From contig NZ_CALEFV010000161.1 of assembly GCF_937877005.1 (NCBI RefSeq), forward strand, positions 1 to 54,484: a DNA stretch of 54,484 bases, read 5' to 3'. The notes under the pieces are model-generated. The model saw only the letters and a program-made list of their open reading frames with translations. It ran no database searches and had not been told where the DNA came from. Shown one piece after another: positions 24,336 to 33,116 of the stretch. The DNA comes from an uncultured Fibrobacter sp. (GTDB lineage Bacteria > Fibrobacterota > Fibrobacteria > Fibrobacterales > Fibrobacteraceae). The position numbers were made by a program, and so were the translations under genes. Position 1 is the stretch's first letter. The number at the start of each line of letters is the position of its first letter.

Positions 24336-25103
24336 TTAGGACCCAGAAAGTTCCCCGACTCGCTTGAAACTCTTCGGAATATTCAGGCGCCAGGTTCCCG
24401 AGCTGAAGGTCTTGTTGCGATTAACCTTCTTTATGCGAATTTCAAGGAACCGCTTTCCATCCAATTCGAATACGATTCTAGACGGTGTCTCAACCCCTTC
24501 AAATTCCTTGAAGTCGTAATAGCGAATCGTTTCGGTCTTGCCACCGACACCCAGGCGAGAAAGCCAGGAAACACGCGAACCGTCCTTCATGAAAGAGAAC
24601 GGGCGTCCCGTCTTGTCGCGGGCATACACGGCGCCATCGACCTTCGTCGAATCATCTGGCGGAGCGACCTTCTCAAAACCTTCGGGCAATAGGCGACCGT
24701 CAAAAATATCGGCGACCTGGTGAATGTGCACCATCGGAAGCGCATCGCTATTCAAGAGCCCGACCATGTAACCGACGCCCTTCATGTAAAGCTTTTCCGT
24801 CGGGAAAGTCATCTGCCAGCCTTCTTCCTGCCACAGGAGCGAAGCGACACCTATTCCGAGCGGTCCCGTAAGTTCCATGCGATAGCGTTTTCCCGGCACC
24901 GAGAATAGCACCGCATCAAGTTCCTGCTCCGCCGTATCCTGGACAATCGTAAGCTGGAACTTAGCACGCAGGCTATCGCGAGGAGCCTCGACAGCAGCAT
25001 CGGCACCTTGCGCCACAGGTTCCACTGCAGGCCTCTTACCAGCACATCCGGCAAGAACGCACAATGCAAGTAGAATGACAGATATAGAACAAAAAAACTT
25101 CAA
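24336..25103 (-). CDS. LolB/DUF4292-like lipoprotein
   Basis: Predicted 255-aa lipoprotein. No ATG fits; a TTG at 25103 with an AAAGGA site 7 nt upstream gives a clean signal MKFFCSISVILLALCVLAGC (Cys20). The mature protein resembles LolB/DUF4292 folds: LRAKFQLTIVQDTAEQELDA, then YRMELTGPLGIGVASLLWQ, then GWQMTFPTEKLYMKG. Such proteins receive or bind lipoproteins at the outer membrane. It follows the TPR lipoprotein gene with about 126 bp between, a region holding an inverted repeat. The start codon is the least certain part; the reading frame is secure. Confidence 0.75.
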   Translation of the reverse strand: MKFFCSISVILLALCVLAGCAGKRPAVEPVAQGADAAVEAPRDSLRAKFQLTIVQDTAEQELDAVLFSVPGKRYRMELTGPLGIGVASLLWQEEGWQMTFPTEKLYMKGVGYMVGLLNSDALPMVHIHQVADIFDGRLLPEGFEKVAPPDDSTKVDGAVYARDKTGRPFSFMKDGSRVSWLSRLGVGGKTETIRYYDFKEFEGVETPSRIVFELDGKRFLEIRIKKVNRNKTFSSGTWRLNIPKSFKRVGELSGS

Positions 25104-25152
25104 CAAAAGATCCTTTGATTTGATCAATTTGACACTTGTGACATGCAATGTG

Positions 25153-25200
25153 TAATGTGTGATTTGTCATCTCACATTTCTCATTTCAAATCTCACATTA
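25153..25200. repeat. Imperfect inverted repeat in the gap before the LolB-like gene
   Basis: Arms 25153-25166 and 25187-25200 match at 13 of 14 positions around a 20-nt loop that itself repeats a tctcacatt element. There is no strong T-tract, so it may be a regulatory or mRNA-stability hairpin rather than a terminator. Confidence 0.45.
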
Positions 25201-25229
25201 GCCTCAGTTTACTTCCTACCGTCTACAGT

Positions 25230-27140
25230 CTACTTTTTATAGTACTTCTTCACGGCAGGGTGTCTCGGCTGCAGCTTTTTCAGCTTCTTGTAAGATGCCG
25301 CCGCTTCGGACTTCATACCGAGAGCCTCCTGGATAGCAGACAAATGCTCCCAGTAGACATAGTCCTCCTGAAAGCGGGGACTCTTTATCAGCTTCATCGT
25401 TTCCAGCGCTTCGGCAAACAGTCCCTTGCGATAAAGTCCCCAGGCCTTAGAATCAAGATACGCTTCCGTTGGCACCTTCTCTCCGGACAGAGCCTCGTTG
25501 ACCATGGCAATTCCCCTGTCCAACTCTTCAGGATTACGATTCATGTCAATAAGCGTATAACCGTAATAATTCAGCACCTCAGGACGGTCGATTTTCTTGG
25601 CATTCGCAGGAAGCAACAACATGTCGAATAGGGCGAAGGACTCTTCGAAACGCTCCAGGCGTTCCAAGTTCATCGCCATCAGCATCTTCAACTCCATGTT
25701 TGCCGAATCGACGGCAACAAGCTGACCATACCAGACTTGAGCCCTTTCACGCAGGCCTCTCGCCTTCTTTATGCGGACAGAATCTCCCACATCCTTCAGT
25801 TCCAACTCCTGTGCTTCGATACACAGGAGACGAGCATAAACACTGCGGAACTGCAACTTGTTCTTTTCGACTTCAGCATTCACACGATGCAGCGATGCCG
25901 AATCAGCAATTCCTGCCATGGGCACCCACTTGTCCCACACGGCTATAACGGAATCTAGAAGATCATAAGCCTTATCATACATTCCCGCCGTACCGTAGGC
26001 CATGGCAAGCATCGCCTTGTCACCACCCAGCGCCACCGAATCAGCCTTTTCCGCATAACGGACCGCTTCCTTTTTCTTACCTTCCTTGAAAGCGATTGCC
26101 GAAAGCGTATGGTAGGCGTTGGCCACGTGGGGACGCTGATCCTGGAGCTGTTCCACCACTAGTTTCAAGTGCGCCTTCGCACTATCCAGTTCCCCATGGA
26201 GATGCTCATAATATCCTAGGAAATTTGCAATCACAGGAGTCCGCACCTGGTCCTCGGAATATTTTTTCTTGAGCATCGCATAAGTGGAATCGCGATCGAT
26301 CTCGGCTAAGGCGGTCATCCACAAGACAACGATGGATTCGTCTTCCTTTGTCGATTCCGACAACGTATCGACAATGGCAGCCACTTCCGCATAGCGCTTC
26401 TGGAACACAAGTCCCTGTACCATCTGCAAGAGCATTTTCTTGTCACCCGTTGCGTCATGTCCCTTTGCAAAAAGTTCCACGACGGCGGAATCCTTACCCT
26501 GATCGAGCAGCAGCTTCAGCTGACGCTGGAACAGCGACGGCATATAGTTCACATGCGGCAGGAGCAAATCGTATATACGAACAAGTTCCTTTTCGTCCTG
26601 CACCGCTTCCAGGAACAGGCTGTAATCGTAAAGGAGCGTCATGTCCTGATACCGGGACGTATCGAGGGCGGCGTTGAAATACTTGCGGCACGAATCGGCG
26701 CGACCATCTTTCACATACAAGTGAGCAAGCAATCCAAGTTGCGAAGCAGTTACACGGCCATTCAATGTCTGGGCGCGCTGTGCCTGGAGCAGAGCCAAGG
26801 AATCCGCTCCCTGCGCAAACATGATCTCGGCTAGTTTAAAAGCAAGATACCGATCATAAGGATCCGATTCCGCAGCATGTTGCCAGAAAACATTCGCAAG
26901 AGCCTTTTCACCACGAAGTTCCATTTCCAGCGCACGGATAAAAGACTCGTGCGCGGCGTCTATATTTTGCGGAAGCTTGTCCTTTTCAGGCATAGCGGTA
27001 TCGCCCACGAGCTTCGCATTCACGGCAGCGGCTATTGCAGCCGAATCTGCAGCCGTCAAAGAATCCTTTTTTGCAGAAGTGGCGCAAGCATTTAGCAACA
27101 GCGCTACGGCAACGGCAAAACAAACAAGCCAGGACCTCAC
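25230..27140 (-). CDS. TPR-repeat lipoprotein
   Basis: A 636-aa predicted lipoprotein beginning at GTG (27140) with a GGAG site 9 nt upstream; lipobox LNAC (Cys19). Nearly all of the mature protein is helical with tetratricopeptide-like repeats, for example ANVFWQHAAESDPYDRYLAF, KLAEIMFAQGADSLALLQAQ and SKAWGLYRKGLFAEALETMK. TPR arrays act as protein-binding scaffolds, here predicted to be periplasmic or at the outer membrane. It starts 11 bp after the PASTA gene and precedes the LolB-like lipoprotein, so a role in envelope assembly is plausible. No enzyme motif is present. Confidence 0.88.
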   Translation of the reverse strand: MRSWLVCFAVAVALLLNACATSAKKDSLTAADSAAIAAAVNAKLVGDTAMPEKDKLPQNIDAAHESFIRALEMELRGEKALANVFWQHAAESDPYDRYLAFKLAEIMFAQGADSLALLQAQRAQTLNGRVTASQLGLLAHLYVKDGRADSCRKYFNAALDTSRYQDMTLLYDYSLFLEAVQDEKELVRIYDLLLPHVNYMPSLFQRQLKLLLDQGKDSAVVELFAKGHDATGDKKMLLQMVQGLVFQKRYAEVAAIVDTLSESTKEDESIVVLWMTALAEIDRDSTYAMLKKKYSEDQVRTPVIANFLGYYEHLHGELDSAKAHLKLVVEQLQDQRPHVANAYHTLSAIAFKEGKKKEAVRYAEKADSVALGGDKAMLAMAYGTAGMYDKAYDLLDSVIAVWDKWVPMAGIADSASLHRVNAEVEKNKLQFRSVYARLLCIEAQELELKDVGDSVRIKKARGLRERAQVWYGQLVAVDSANMELKMLMAMNLERLERFEESFALFDMLLLPANAKKIDRPEVLNYYGYTLIDMNRNPEELDRGIAMVNEALSGEKVPTEAYLDSKAWGLYRKGLFAEALETMKLIKSPRFQEDYVYWEHLSAIQEALGMKSEAAASYKKLKKLQPRHPAVKKYYKK

Positions 27141-27151
27141 TAAACCGCTCC

Positions 27152-27925
27152 CTAATCCGCAATTACAAAGTTAATCTTGGTGTCCGGAGGCAGATAGTCG
27201 CCATACTTCGGCATCGTCTCGATTACGGTTCCCGGCTGACGTTTTTCCTCGTCTTTCTTGCGTTTGATACTGCCAACCTTGAAGCCAAGCTTTTCGATCT
27301 TGGCATAGACATTGTCAATCAGTTCTCCGCTAAAATCAGGAAGGAGCGTATTACCCTGCGTCACGCCAGCCGAAATCACGACCTTCACCGTATCACCTAC
27401 ACGAGCCTTGACGCCCGCCATGGGAATCGTGCGAATCACGACGCCTCGAGGAATACTCTGGTGAGCCCCCTTCACAATGGCACCCTGCACAAGGCCTGCA
27501 CGGCTTAAAGAAATCGAAGCCTGTTTCTGGCTCTTTCCACGAAGGTCAGGAATTTCGACTTCGCGCAGTCCCATGCTCTTCGTGAGCTTGACCGTGCGCC
27601 CGAGCTTCGCCGTGCGCCCGGCGGCGGGCATCTGCACAAGAACCATGCCCGCCGGGATCTGCGCACTGTAGCGGCCTTCTTCGAGCCACTCGTACTTAAA
27701 CCCCGCATCGGTCAGGGCCTTTTCCGCCGCTTCCTGCGACATGCCTTCCAAATTCGGGACCTCACCCGTCGAAGTAAAATGTCCCGAGAAAATGGGCATT
27801 ACCAACTTGTCTACAGCAAAAGCCAGAACAACCAGCAGTACTATCCAGATACCAATCGCTTTTACGACCGGCGCAGTCCTGAACCACACTAATAATTTAC
27901 TCAAGAAGCGTTTTACTTTATCCAT
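27152..27925 (-). CDS. Membrane protein with three PASTA domains, no kinase
   Basis: 257 aa: a short cytoplasmic N-terminus, one transmembrane helix (about 20-44), then three extracytoplasmic PASTA domains at about 54-118, 120-186 and 190-257. Each shows the usual pattern (VPNLEGMSQEAAEKALTDAG; IPDLRGKSQKQASISLSRAG; LPDFSGELIDNVYAKIEKLG). PASTA domains bind muropeptides or peptidoglycan in other bacteria, usually attached to Ser/Thr kinases or penicillin-binding proteins. Here they stand alone on a membrane anchor, as in some Gram-negative lineages. The gene lies between a Crp/Fnr regulator and the TPR lipoprotein (gaps 33 and 11 bp). Confidence 0.92.
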   Translation of the reverse strand: MDKVKRFLSKLLVWFRTAPVVKAIGIWIVLLVVLAFAVDKLVMPIFSGHFTSTGEVPNLEGMSQEAAEKALTDAGFKYEWLEEGRYSAQIPAGMVLVQMPAAGRTAKLGRTVKLTKSMGLREVEIPDLRGKSQKQASISLSRAGLVQGAIVKGAHQSIPRGVVIRTIPMAGVKARVGDTVKVVISAGVTQGNTLLPDFSGELIDNVYAKIEKLGFKVGSIKRKKDEEKRQPGTVIETMPKYGDYLPPDTKINFVIAD

Positions 27926-27958
27926 AATACAATCAGCAGCTAAGCCGCATACTAACCA

Positions 27959-28669
27959 CTATCCCTTAGTAGCCTTTTCCTGCAAGGCGTTTTCATCGAA
28001 AATGACGATATCCTTGCCCGTCATAGCAATGGCGTTCGCTTTCACAAGCATCGAGCAGATGCGGCTAACCGTCTCGCGAGTGGTTCCCGACATATCGGCC
28101 AGCTGCTGCTGGGTAGGACGGTTGTGAATCACCGTGACCATCGTCCCCTTATCAGTATGGATGCGCACACCGTGTTCTTCCATCAGGTTCAGGAGAGTTC
28201 CTGCCACGCGACCGCTCACCGACATCGTCGAAAGCGAGCCTATTTGCTTGTTCGCCTTGCGCAGTCGCTTGCTCATTTCCGAAAGAAGCGACATAGCAAT
28301 TTCAGGCGTTTCGTGAATAAGAGTCAGGAAGGATTCCCGATGGATGATCATCAGGCGGGCATCTGTTACCGTACGCACCGAGGCGGACCTCGGTTCGCCG
28401 TCAATCAGCGACATCTCGCCAAAGAAATCGCCCCTTTCCAAGAAAGAGAGAATTGTTTCGCGGCCATCGACGCCAGTCATATAGACCTGCACCGTACCCG
28501 ATGCTATCAGGTACAGAGCCTTCATCGAGCAGTCTCCTTCCAGCACCACGGTCTCGTCGCGGCTGAAATCCTGAACCACGACTAGATTAGCAAGCAATGC
28601 GAGCTGCTCTTCCGTCAGTTCAGAAAAAAGTTCTACACCCTTCAACAGGCCACATATAGAATCATCCAT
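27959..28669 (-). CDS. Crp/Fnr-family transcription regulator
   Basis: 236 aa with a cyclic-nucleotide-binding-like domain (about 10-125: DETVVLEGDCSMKALYLIAS, FFGEMSLIDGEPRSASV), a dimerisation helix, and a C-terminal winged helix (PTQQQLADMSGTTRETVSRI near 185-204). The GEMSLIDGEPRSAS cassette keeps the Arg that contacts cyclic nucleotide phosphate in CRP-like proteins. No Fnr-type cysteine cluster is seen (only Cys6, Cys46 and one near the C-terminus), so oxygen sensing through an FeS cluster is unlikely. A GGAGAGG site precedes the ATG. It follows purA by 27 bp and is probably in the same transcript. Confidence 0.93.
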   Translation of the reverse strand: MDDSICGLLKGVELFSELTEEQLALLANLVVVQDFSRDETVVLEGDCSMKALYLIASGTVQVYMTGVDGRETILSFLERGDFFGEMSLIDGEPRSASVRTVTDARLMIIHRESFLTLIHETPEIAMSLLSEMSKRLRKANKQIGSLSTMSVSGRVAGTLLNLMEEHGVRIHTDKGTMVTVIHNRPTQQQLADMSGTTRETVSRICSMLVKANAIAMTGKDIVIFDENALQEKATKG

Positions 28670-28696
28670 CTCAACCTCTCCTTCAATATGGATTTT

Positions 28697-29980
28697 TTAG
28701 TCCAAATCTACGATGATGCTCTGGTCGCGCTTTGCACCGATCGAAATCATGCCAATCTTCACGCCAACGAGTTCCGCCATGCGGTTCAGGTACTTGCGGG
28801 CATTTTCCGGCAATTCCTCGAGCTTGCGGCACTTGGTGGTATCGCACTTCCAGCCCGGCATTTCTTCGTAGACCGGCACGCAGCGACCAACCTTCGAAAG
28901 CTGGTTCGGGAAGTTTTCGATCTTCTCGCCGTCACATTCGTAATGAGTGCAAATCTTGATGGTATCGAAGGTGTCAAGCACATCCAGCTTGGTAATAGCC
29001 AAGTGAGTGAGGCCGTTCACTACGGCAGCCTTGCGGACCACGGTCGCATCGAACCAACCGCAGCGGCGGTTGCGGCCCGTGGTTGCACCGTATTCGTTAC
29101 CGATCTTACGGAGCGTTTCGCCCGTTTCATCCAGAAGTTCAGTCGGGAAGGGGCCGTTACCCACGCGGGTCGTGTAAGCCTTCACCACACCCACAACCTG
29201 GTCAATCGCCGTGGGGCCAATGCCTGCACCGCAGCTTGCGTAACCTGCAACCGTGTTGCTGGAGGTCACGAACGGGTAAGTTCCCTGGTCCACGTCCAAA
29301 ATAGTGCCCTGAGCACCTTCGAACACCAGGCGCTTGCCAGCCTTCACAGCGGCGTAGAGCATGGCGCTCACGTCACGCACGAACGGCTTGATCTTCTGGC
29401 CCAGTTCCAGGTAGTCCTTGATGACCTGTTCGGGGTCGATTTCGGGAACATCGTACATCACCTTGAATTCTTCGTTGTGGACCTTGGCCATCGCTTCGAC
29501 ACGGGGGCGCAGTTCGCGTTCGTCCATGAGGTCGCCTACGCGGACACCGATACGGTTCACCTTGTCGCTGTAGCAGGGGCCAATGCCACGGCCCGTGGTG
29601 CCGATAGCACCCTTGCCAGCCTTCTTTTCCTTGGCCTTGTCGAGGGTAGAGTGGTACGGGAGCACCACGTGTGCGTTGTCCGCAATGAACAGGCGGCCTT
29701 CCGGGTTAATTCCCTTGGTATGCAAGTCGGCAATTTCGGCCAGAGTCTGCACCGGGTCCAGCACCACACCGTTACCGATCACGCAAATCTTGTCGTCGTG
29801 CATAATGCCCGAGGGAATCAGGTGGAACACGAACTTCTTGTCGCCCACTTCTACGGTATGGCCGGCATTTGCGCCGCCCTGGAAACGCACGATGTAGTCT
29901 GCGTCCAGCGTCAGAAAATCAACAACCTTGGCCTTGCCTTCGTCACCCCACTGGGAACCGATTACAACACGATTTGCCAT
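28697..29980 (-). CDS. purA: Adenylosuccinate synthetase
   Basis: GTP-dependent ligase of IMP and aspartate in AMP synthesis. The ATG at 29980 (MANRVVIGSQWGDEG) with an AAGGA site gives 427 aa, the normal length; 39 further in-frame codons upstream are not family-like. Motifs include QWGDEGKAKVVDFL (P-loop; GKAK rather than the common GKGK), GTTGRGIGPCYSDK, FEGAQGTILDVDQGTYPFVT, and TTGRNRRCGWFD. It leads a run purA-Crp/Fnr-PASTA-TPR. Its roughly 115-nt leader contains hairpins. No defect is seen. Confidence 0.97.
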   Translation of the reverse strand: MANRVVIGSQWGDEGKAKVVDFLTLDADYIVRFQGGANAGHTVEVGDKKFVFHLIPSGIMHDDKICVIGNGVVLDPVQTLAEIADLHTKGINPEGRLFIADNAHVVLPYHSTLDKAKEKKAGKGAIGTTGRGIGPCYSDKVNRIGVRVGDLMDERELRPRVEAMAKVHNEEFKVMYDVPEIDPEQVIKDYLELGQKIKPFVRDVSAMLYAAVKAGKRLVFEGAQGTILDVDQGTYPFVTSSNTVAGYASCGAGIGPTAIDQVVGVVKAYTTRVGNGPFPTELLDETGETLRKIGNEYGATTGRNRRCGWFDATVVRKAAVVNGLTHLAITKLDVLDTFDTIKICTHYECDGEKIENFPNQLSKVGRCVPVYEEMPGWKCDTTKCRKLEELPENARKYLNRMAELVGVKIGMISIGAKRDQSIIVDLD

Positions 29981-30064
29981 ATATCCTTCATTTTTTTGAC
30001 CCGACGAACGAAACCCGAAAAGGCAGCCCGCAGGTCGATTGCTTGTTAAACGACGAAATTCAAA

Positions 30065-30091
30065 CGCAGGGGACTTCCCTGCGCCCTTTTT
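30065..30091 (+). terminator. Terminator-like hairpin antisense to the purA leader
   Basis: A perfect 7-bp stem (30065-30071 with 30077-30083, 5-nt loop) is followed on the plus strand by ccc and a T5 run (30087-30091). Both neighbouring genes are on the minus strand, so the plus-strand transcript it would end is unknown; it may instead be a leader structure of purA. Confidence 0.45.
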
Positions 30092-30297
30092 CGCCATAAA
30101 GATAAAAAATCGCCATGTTTTTAGGACGCCGCAGTCAGGGTAAATGCCCCAAAAAAGAAAAAATTGGCATTATTGGCGCGTATTCGGAACAGACGACATC
30201 GGCGAAAAGCGTTTTTTCCGTCCGTCGCATACATTCGTCATACATCGAACTCTCGCACGGGTCCGAATGCGAATGGCCACATGCACACAGAGCAAGC

Positions 30298-30327
30298 AAA
30301 AGGAGACTTGCAACAAGTCCCCTTTTT
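30298..30327. terminator. Bidirectional terminator-like hairpin downstream of the MoxR gene
   Basis: A 13-bp stem with one mismatch (30298-30310 with 30314-30326) and a 3-nt loop, with A-run on one side and T-run on the other, so it can work in both directions. It probably ends the MoxR transcript, 148 nt past the stop codon. Confidence 0.6.
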
Positions 30328-30389
30328 ATAGCACGTTTAGAACAAATTAATTCTACAACGATCTAATTGTTACGGCACTTTACATGACC

Positions 30390-30464
30390 GCAACGCTCCT
30401 CTGCAAAAGATATTCCTCCGGTAAGAGCGTTGCTCTCGCTTCCACGACTCGTCAATACGAGTCG
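30390..30464. repeat. Two inverted repeats just past the MoxR stop
   Basis: A 9-bp perfect pair (30390-30398 with 30425-30433) and a 7-bp perfect pair (30445-30451 with 30458-30464, 6-nt loop). No T-tract follows, so they are more likely mRNA-stabilising hairpins or a dispersed palindrome than terminators. Confidence 0.4.
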
Positions 30465-30474
30465 CTCCAGCTCA

Positions 30475-31458
30475 CTAAGGAACCTCTACAGAATCGAGAA
30501 TCTTCTGCACCACAGTCTCGGCGGAGACTTCTTCCGCTTCGGCCTCGTAGCTCAAGATAATGCGGTGGCGGAGCACTTCCATGGCGACGGCCTTCACGTC
30601 TTCGGGCGTCACGTAGGCGCGGCCCTGGATGAACGCATGGGCCTTCGATGCCTGGGCAAGGCCGATAGATGCACGGGGCGAGGCGCCCACTTCCACAAAA
30701 CCTACCAGATCGCTGCGCTTGATGCTGCCCGGATCGCGGGTCGCAAGCACCAGGTTCACGATGTATTCGCGCACGCGTTCGTCCACGTACACCTGCTTCA
30801 CCAGCTGGCGGGCGGCGAGGATATCTTCCTTCGTGGCGACGGCCTGCGGCTCTCGCAGTCCCGCACCGGCGACGGCATCGAGAATCTTCATTTCGTCGGC
30901 CTTGTTCGGGTAGCTGACCTTCACCTTCAACAGGAAACGGTCCACCTGGGCTTCGGGCAGCGGATACGTACCTTCCTGCTCGATGGGGTTCTGCGTGGCA
31001 AGCACCAGGAACGGCTCGTCCAGCTTGAACGTCTCGTCGCCGATGGTGATATGGCGTTCCTGCATGGCTTCGAGCAAGGCGCTCTGCACCTTCGAAGGAG
31101 CACGGTTGATTTCATCGGCCAGCACCAGGTTCGTAAACAGCGGGCCCTTGCGGGTCTCGAACTTCGCTTCCTTCGCATTGTAAATCGTGGTACCCAGCAA
31201 GTCGGCCGGCAACAGGTCGGGAGTGAACTGGATGCGCTTGAAATCCAGCGACACGGCATCGGCAAAAGCCTTCACCGCAGTCGTCTTGGCAAGGCCCGGC
31301 AGGCCTTCCAGCAGCACGTGACCGTCAGCCAAAATACCCGTCAAAATGCTTTCCACCAGAGCCTTCTGGCCAATCACCGTCCCTTCCACTTCACGCAGCA
31401 AATTCATGCAAAAAGCACTCTGCTGGCGCACCTTTTCCGAAAGTTCCTGAATATCCAT
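30475..31458 (-). CDS. MoxR-family AAA+ ATPase
   Basis: A 327-aa AAA+ chaperone-like ATPase. Walker A is GLPGLAKTTAVKAFA near 55, Walker B is LVLADEINRAPSKVQSALLE, and sensor and arginine-finger regions follow (VLATQNPIEQEGTYPLPEAQ, DRFLLKV). MoxR proteins usually act with DUF58 and Bat (von Willebrand A) proteins in envelope or metal-centre maturation. Those partners do not follow here; a BatD-like fragment lies 7.5 kb away at 38970-39815. A GAGGTT site precedes the ATG. Confidence 0.93.
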   Translation of the reverse strand: MDIQELSEKVRQQSAFCMNLLREVEGTVIGQKALVESILTGILADGHVLLEGLPGLAKTTAVKAFADAVSLDFKRIQFTPDLLPADLLGTTIYNAKEAKFETRKGPLFTNLVLADEINRAPSKVQSALLEAMQERHITIGDETFKLDEPFLVLATQNPIEQEGTYPLPEAQVDRFLLKVKVSYPNKADEMKILDAVAGAGLREPQAVATKEDILAARQLVKQVYVDERVREYIVNLVLATRDPGSIKRSDLVGFVEVGASPRASIGLAQASKAHAFIQGRAYVTPEDVKAVAMEVLRHRIILSYEAEAEEVSAETVVQKILDSVEVP

Positions 31459-31572
31459 TTAGTTAACCTCTTCTGTTTTCGCGAATTAAGATACAAAATT
31501 CCACAGGAAAAGGCAAATGAGACTAGAAAGTGGTTAGTGATTAGCGAACCAGCAAAAAGAATCTTACGCTTT

Positions 31573-32868
31573 TTATCCTAGAATATCTTCCTTGAGCAAG
31601 AAATCACATAGTCCGATGTGATAGACGCCCTTGTCATCGTACCAAGGCGACAACTCTTCGCGGGTAACGACTATTTTCTTGAAGGAATCCGCGACTATAT
31701 TGAAAGGAGAAAGTTCTGCATTTTCCTTTTCGGGAGTATCCATGCGGAATGCGGACTGAATATAGCACTGCGCATTGCCTTGATTTACAACAAAGTCAAT
31801 TTCCTTTACTGCGCGGGTCGATTTCCCGTCAGGCCCCTTCGAGAATTTTTCGACAACACCAACATCGACGGAATAGCCCCTCTGCAAAAGGTCATTGAAA
31901 ATGACATTTTCCATGATATGGGTTTCTTCGTTTTGGCGCATGTTCAAACGGGCATTGCGCAGCCCGACATCCACGCAATAGAACTTGCTATTGGAATTGA
32001 AAAACTGCTTGCCACGGATATCGTAGCGTTTAGCTTCCTTGAAAAGGAACGCATTTTCCAAATGAGCCAAATAGGAAGCAACCGTATTGTTGTTCACCTT
32101 CTCGTCCTTGCCACTGTGATAGCGGGAATTGATGGTATTGGCAAGCTTTGTCGGGCTAGTGAGGGAACCTGTTGCAGAACAGATTTCGTCGGTAAGCGAA
32201 TTCAAAAGCCCCTGGTTGCGGATACTATTCCGCTCTACGATATCCTTGATGTATGTTTCTTCGAATAGATTCTGCAGATAGCTAATCTTGGATTCCGGCG
32301 ACGGACGCGAAAGAATGAACGGCATCCCGCCATACAACATGTAGTCCTTCAGCGCATTCTCTTTAGAATCCTCCCTTGCAGAACAGAACTCCCTGAAAGA
32401 AAGCGGGTAGACGCGGACCTCGTCCCCACGACCGCGAAATTCCGTCAGCACATCCTTCGATAGCATCTTGGAATTGCTTCCGGTAACGTAGATATCCAAA
32501 TTGCGCCTTGAAACAAAGCCATTCAATACATCTAGGAATGTGATGTAGTCGCCCTCCACATCCTTGTTCCTTATTTTCTTGACCAGCTGGATCTCGTCAA
32601 TAAAGATGAAGTAATCCTGGTCGTCCGTAATCCTAGACTTGATGTATTCCGACAATCTTAACGGATTGCGCAGCGCAGCAAATTCACTGTTGTCCAACTG
32701 GATGCGGACAATTTGACGATCCAGGACCCCCTCACTAACAAGATGCCTAAAATACAAGTCGAACAGGAGAACCGACTTGCCGCACCGCCGCACGCCGGTA
32801 ATAATTTTTACAAGGCCGTTCTGCTTACGGTCTATCAGTTTCTTGAGGTATACCGGCCTGTCTATCAT
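31573..32868 (-). CDS. AAA family ATPase with DUF4143
   Basis: 431-aa protein with an N-terminal ATPase (Walker A GVRRCGKSVLL near 25-35, Walker B YFIFIDEIQLV, then YVTGSNSKML) and a C-terminal DUF4143 domain containing a PD-(D/E)xK-like core (ENVIFNDLLQRGYSVDVG, then VKEIDFVVNQG). The ATG at 32868 has an AAGG site 8 nt upstream, better than the GTG three codons earlier. Members are widespread, often horizontally moved, and of unclear role; some resemble STAND or archaeal Orc-like ATPases. It stands alone with AT-rich flanks. Confidence 0.9.
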   Translation of the reverse strand: MIDRPVYLKKLIDRKQNGLVKIITGVRRCGKSVLLFDLYFRHLVSEGVLDRQIVRIQLDNSEFAALRNPLRLSEYIKSRITDDQDYFIFIDEIQLVKKIRNKDVEGDYITFLDVLNGFVSRRNLDIYVTGSNSKMLSKDVLTEFRGRGDEVRVYPLSFREFCSAREDSKENALKDYMLYGGMPFILSRPSPESKISYLQNLFEETYIKDIVERNSIRNQGLLNSLTDEICSATGSLTSPTKLANTINSRYHSGKDEKVNNNTVASYLAHLENAFLFKEAKRYDIRGKQFFNSNSKFYCVDVGLRNARLNMRQNEETHIMENVIFNDLLQRGYSVDVGVVEKFSKGPDGKSTRAVKEIDFVVNQGNAQCYIQSAFRMDTPEKENAELSPFNIVADSFKKIVVTREELSPWYDDKGVYHIGLCDFLLKEDILG

Positions 32869-33058
32869 TTTCGCCACCTTGACACATAAAATATAAATAA
32901 AAATACGTAATAAAGCAAATTTTATTTATAAAAAGTGTGTTTAGACACAAAAATTTTAAACAAACCTACAAATACAGCCCGAATCGAACATCATCATCGC
33001 TATCAAACGGCCAATAATGCAAATTCGATACTTTCGTCGGGAATATTTTTCAAGGAGT

Positions 33059-33100
33059 TCCTTCGACTTCGTGCCTTAAGGCACTCCGCTCAGGATGACG
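33059..33100. repeat. Dispersed palindromic repeat (aggatgacg type)
   Basis: Nested arms: 33059-33062 with 33092-33095 and 33071-33075 with 33080-33084 around a ttaa loop. The ending aggatgacg is typical of short palindromes scattered between genes in many bacterial genomes. It lies just past the stop of the TfoX-like gene. Confidence 0.45.
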
Positions 33101-33116
33101 CTGCGCAAACCATCGT

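Larger units (their letters stand above)
29981..30474. other. Intergenic region of about 490 bp with several hairpins, no convincing gene
   Basis: Lies between purA and the MoxR ATPase gene, both on the minus strand. It holds the purA leader, two terminator-like hairpins (30065-30091 and 30298-30327) and two more inverted repeats near the MoxR stop. Short open frames exist on the plus strand (30115-30366) but have no recognisable family, ribosome site or protein-like composition. No tRNA-like T-arm was found on either strand. An untranslated RNA ending at 30327 on the plus strand is possible. Confidence 0.5.

Noticed and set aside
28688..30049. 453-codon plus-strand open frame opposite purA
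   Set aside because: purA on the minus strand is unmistakable; the plus frame has no recognisable domain.
29981..30097. N-terminal extension of purA by 39 codons
   Set aside because: Sequence is not PurA-like and the AAGGA site fits the ATG at 29980.
30150..30327. 6S-like RNA or tRNA in the purA-MoxR gap
   Set aside because: No T-arm consensus, and the 3' end pairs with itself rather than with a 5' end, so neither class is supported.
30115..30366. Possible 83-aa plus-strand gene
   Set aside because: No ribosome site or family and it runs through a terminator-like hairpin; kept only as part of the intergenic note.
31573..32868. DUF4143 ATPase as part of a mobile element or defence island
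   Set aside because: No transposase, integrase, terminal repeats or other defence genes surround it.
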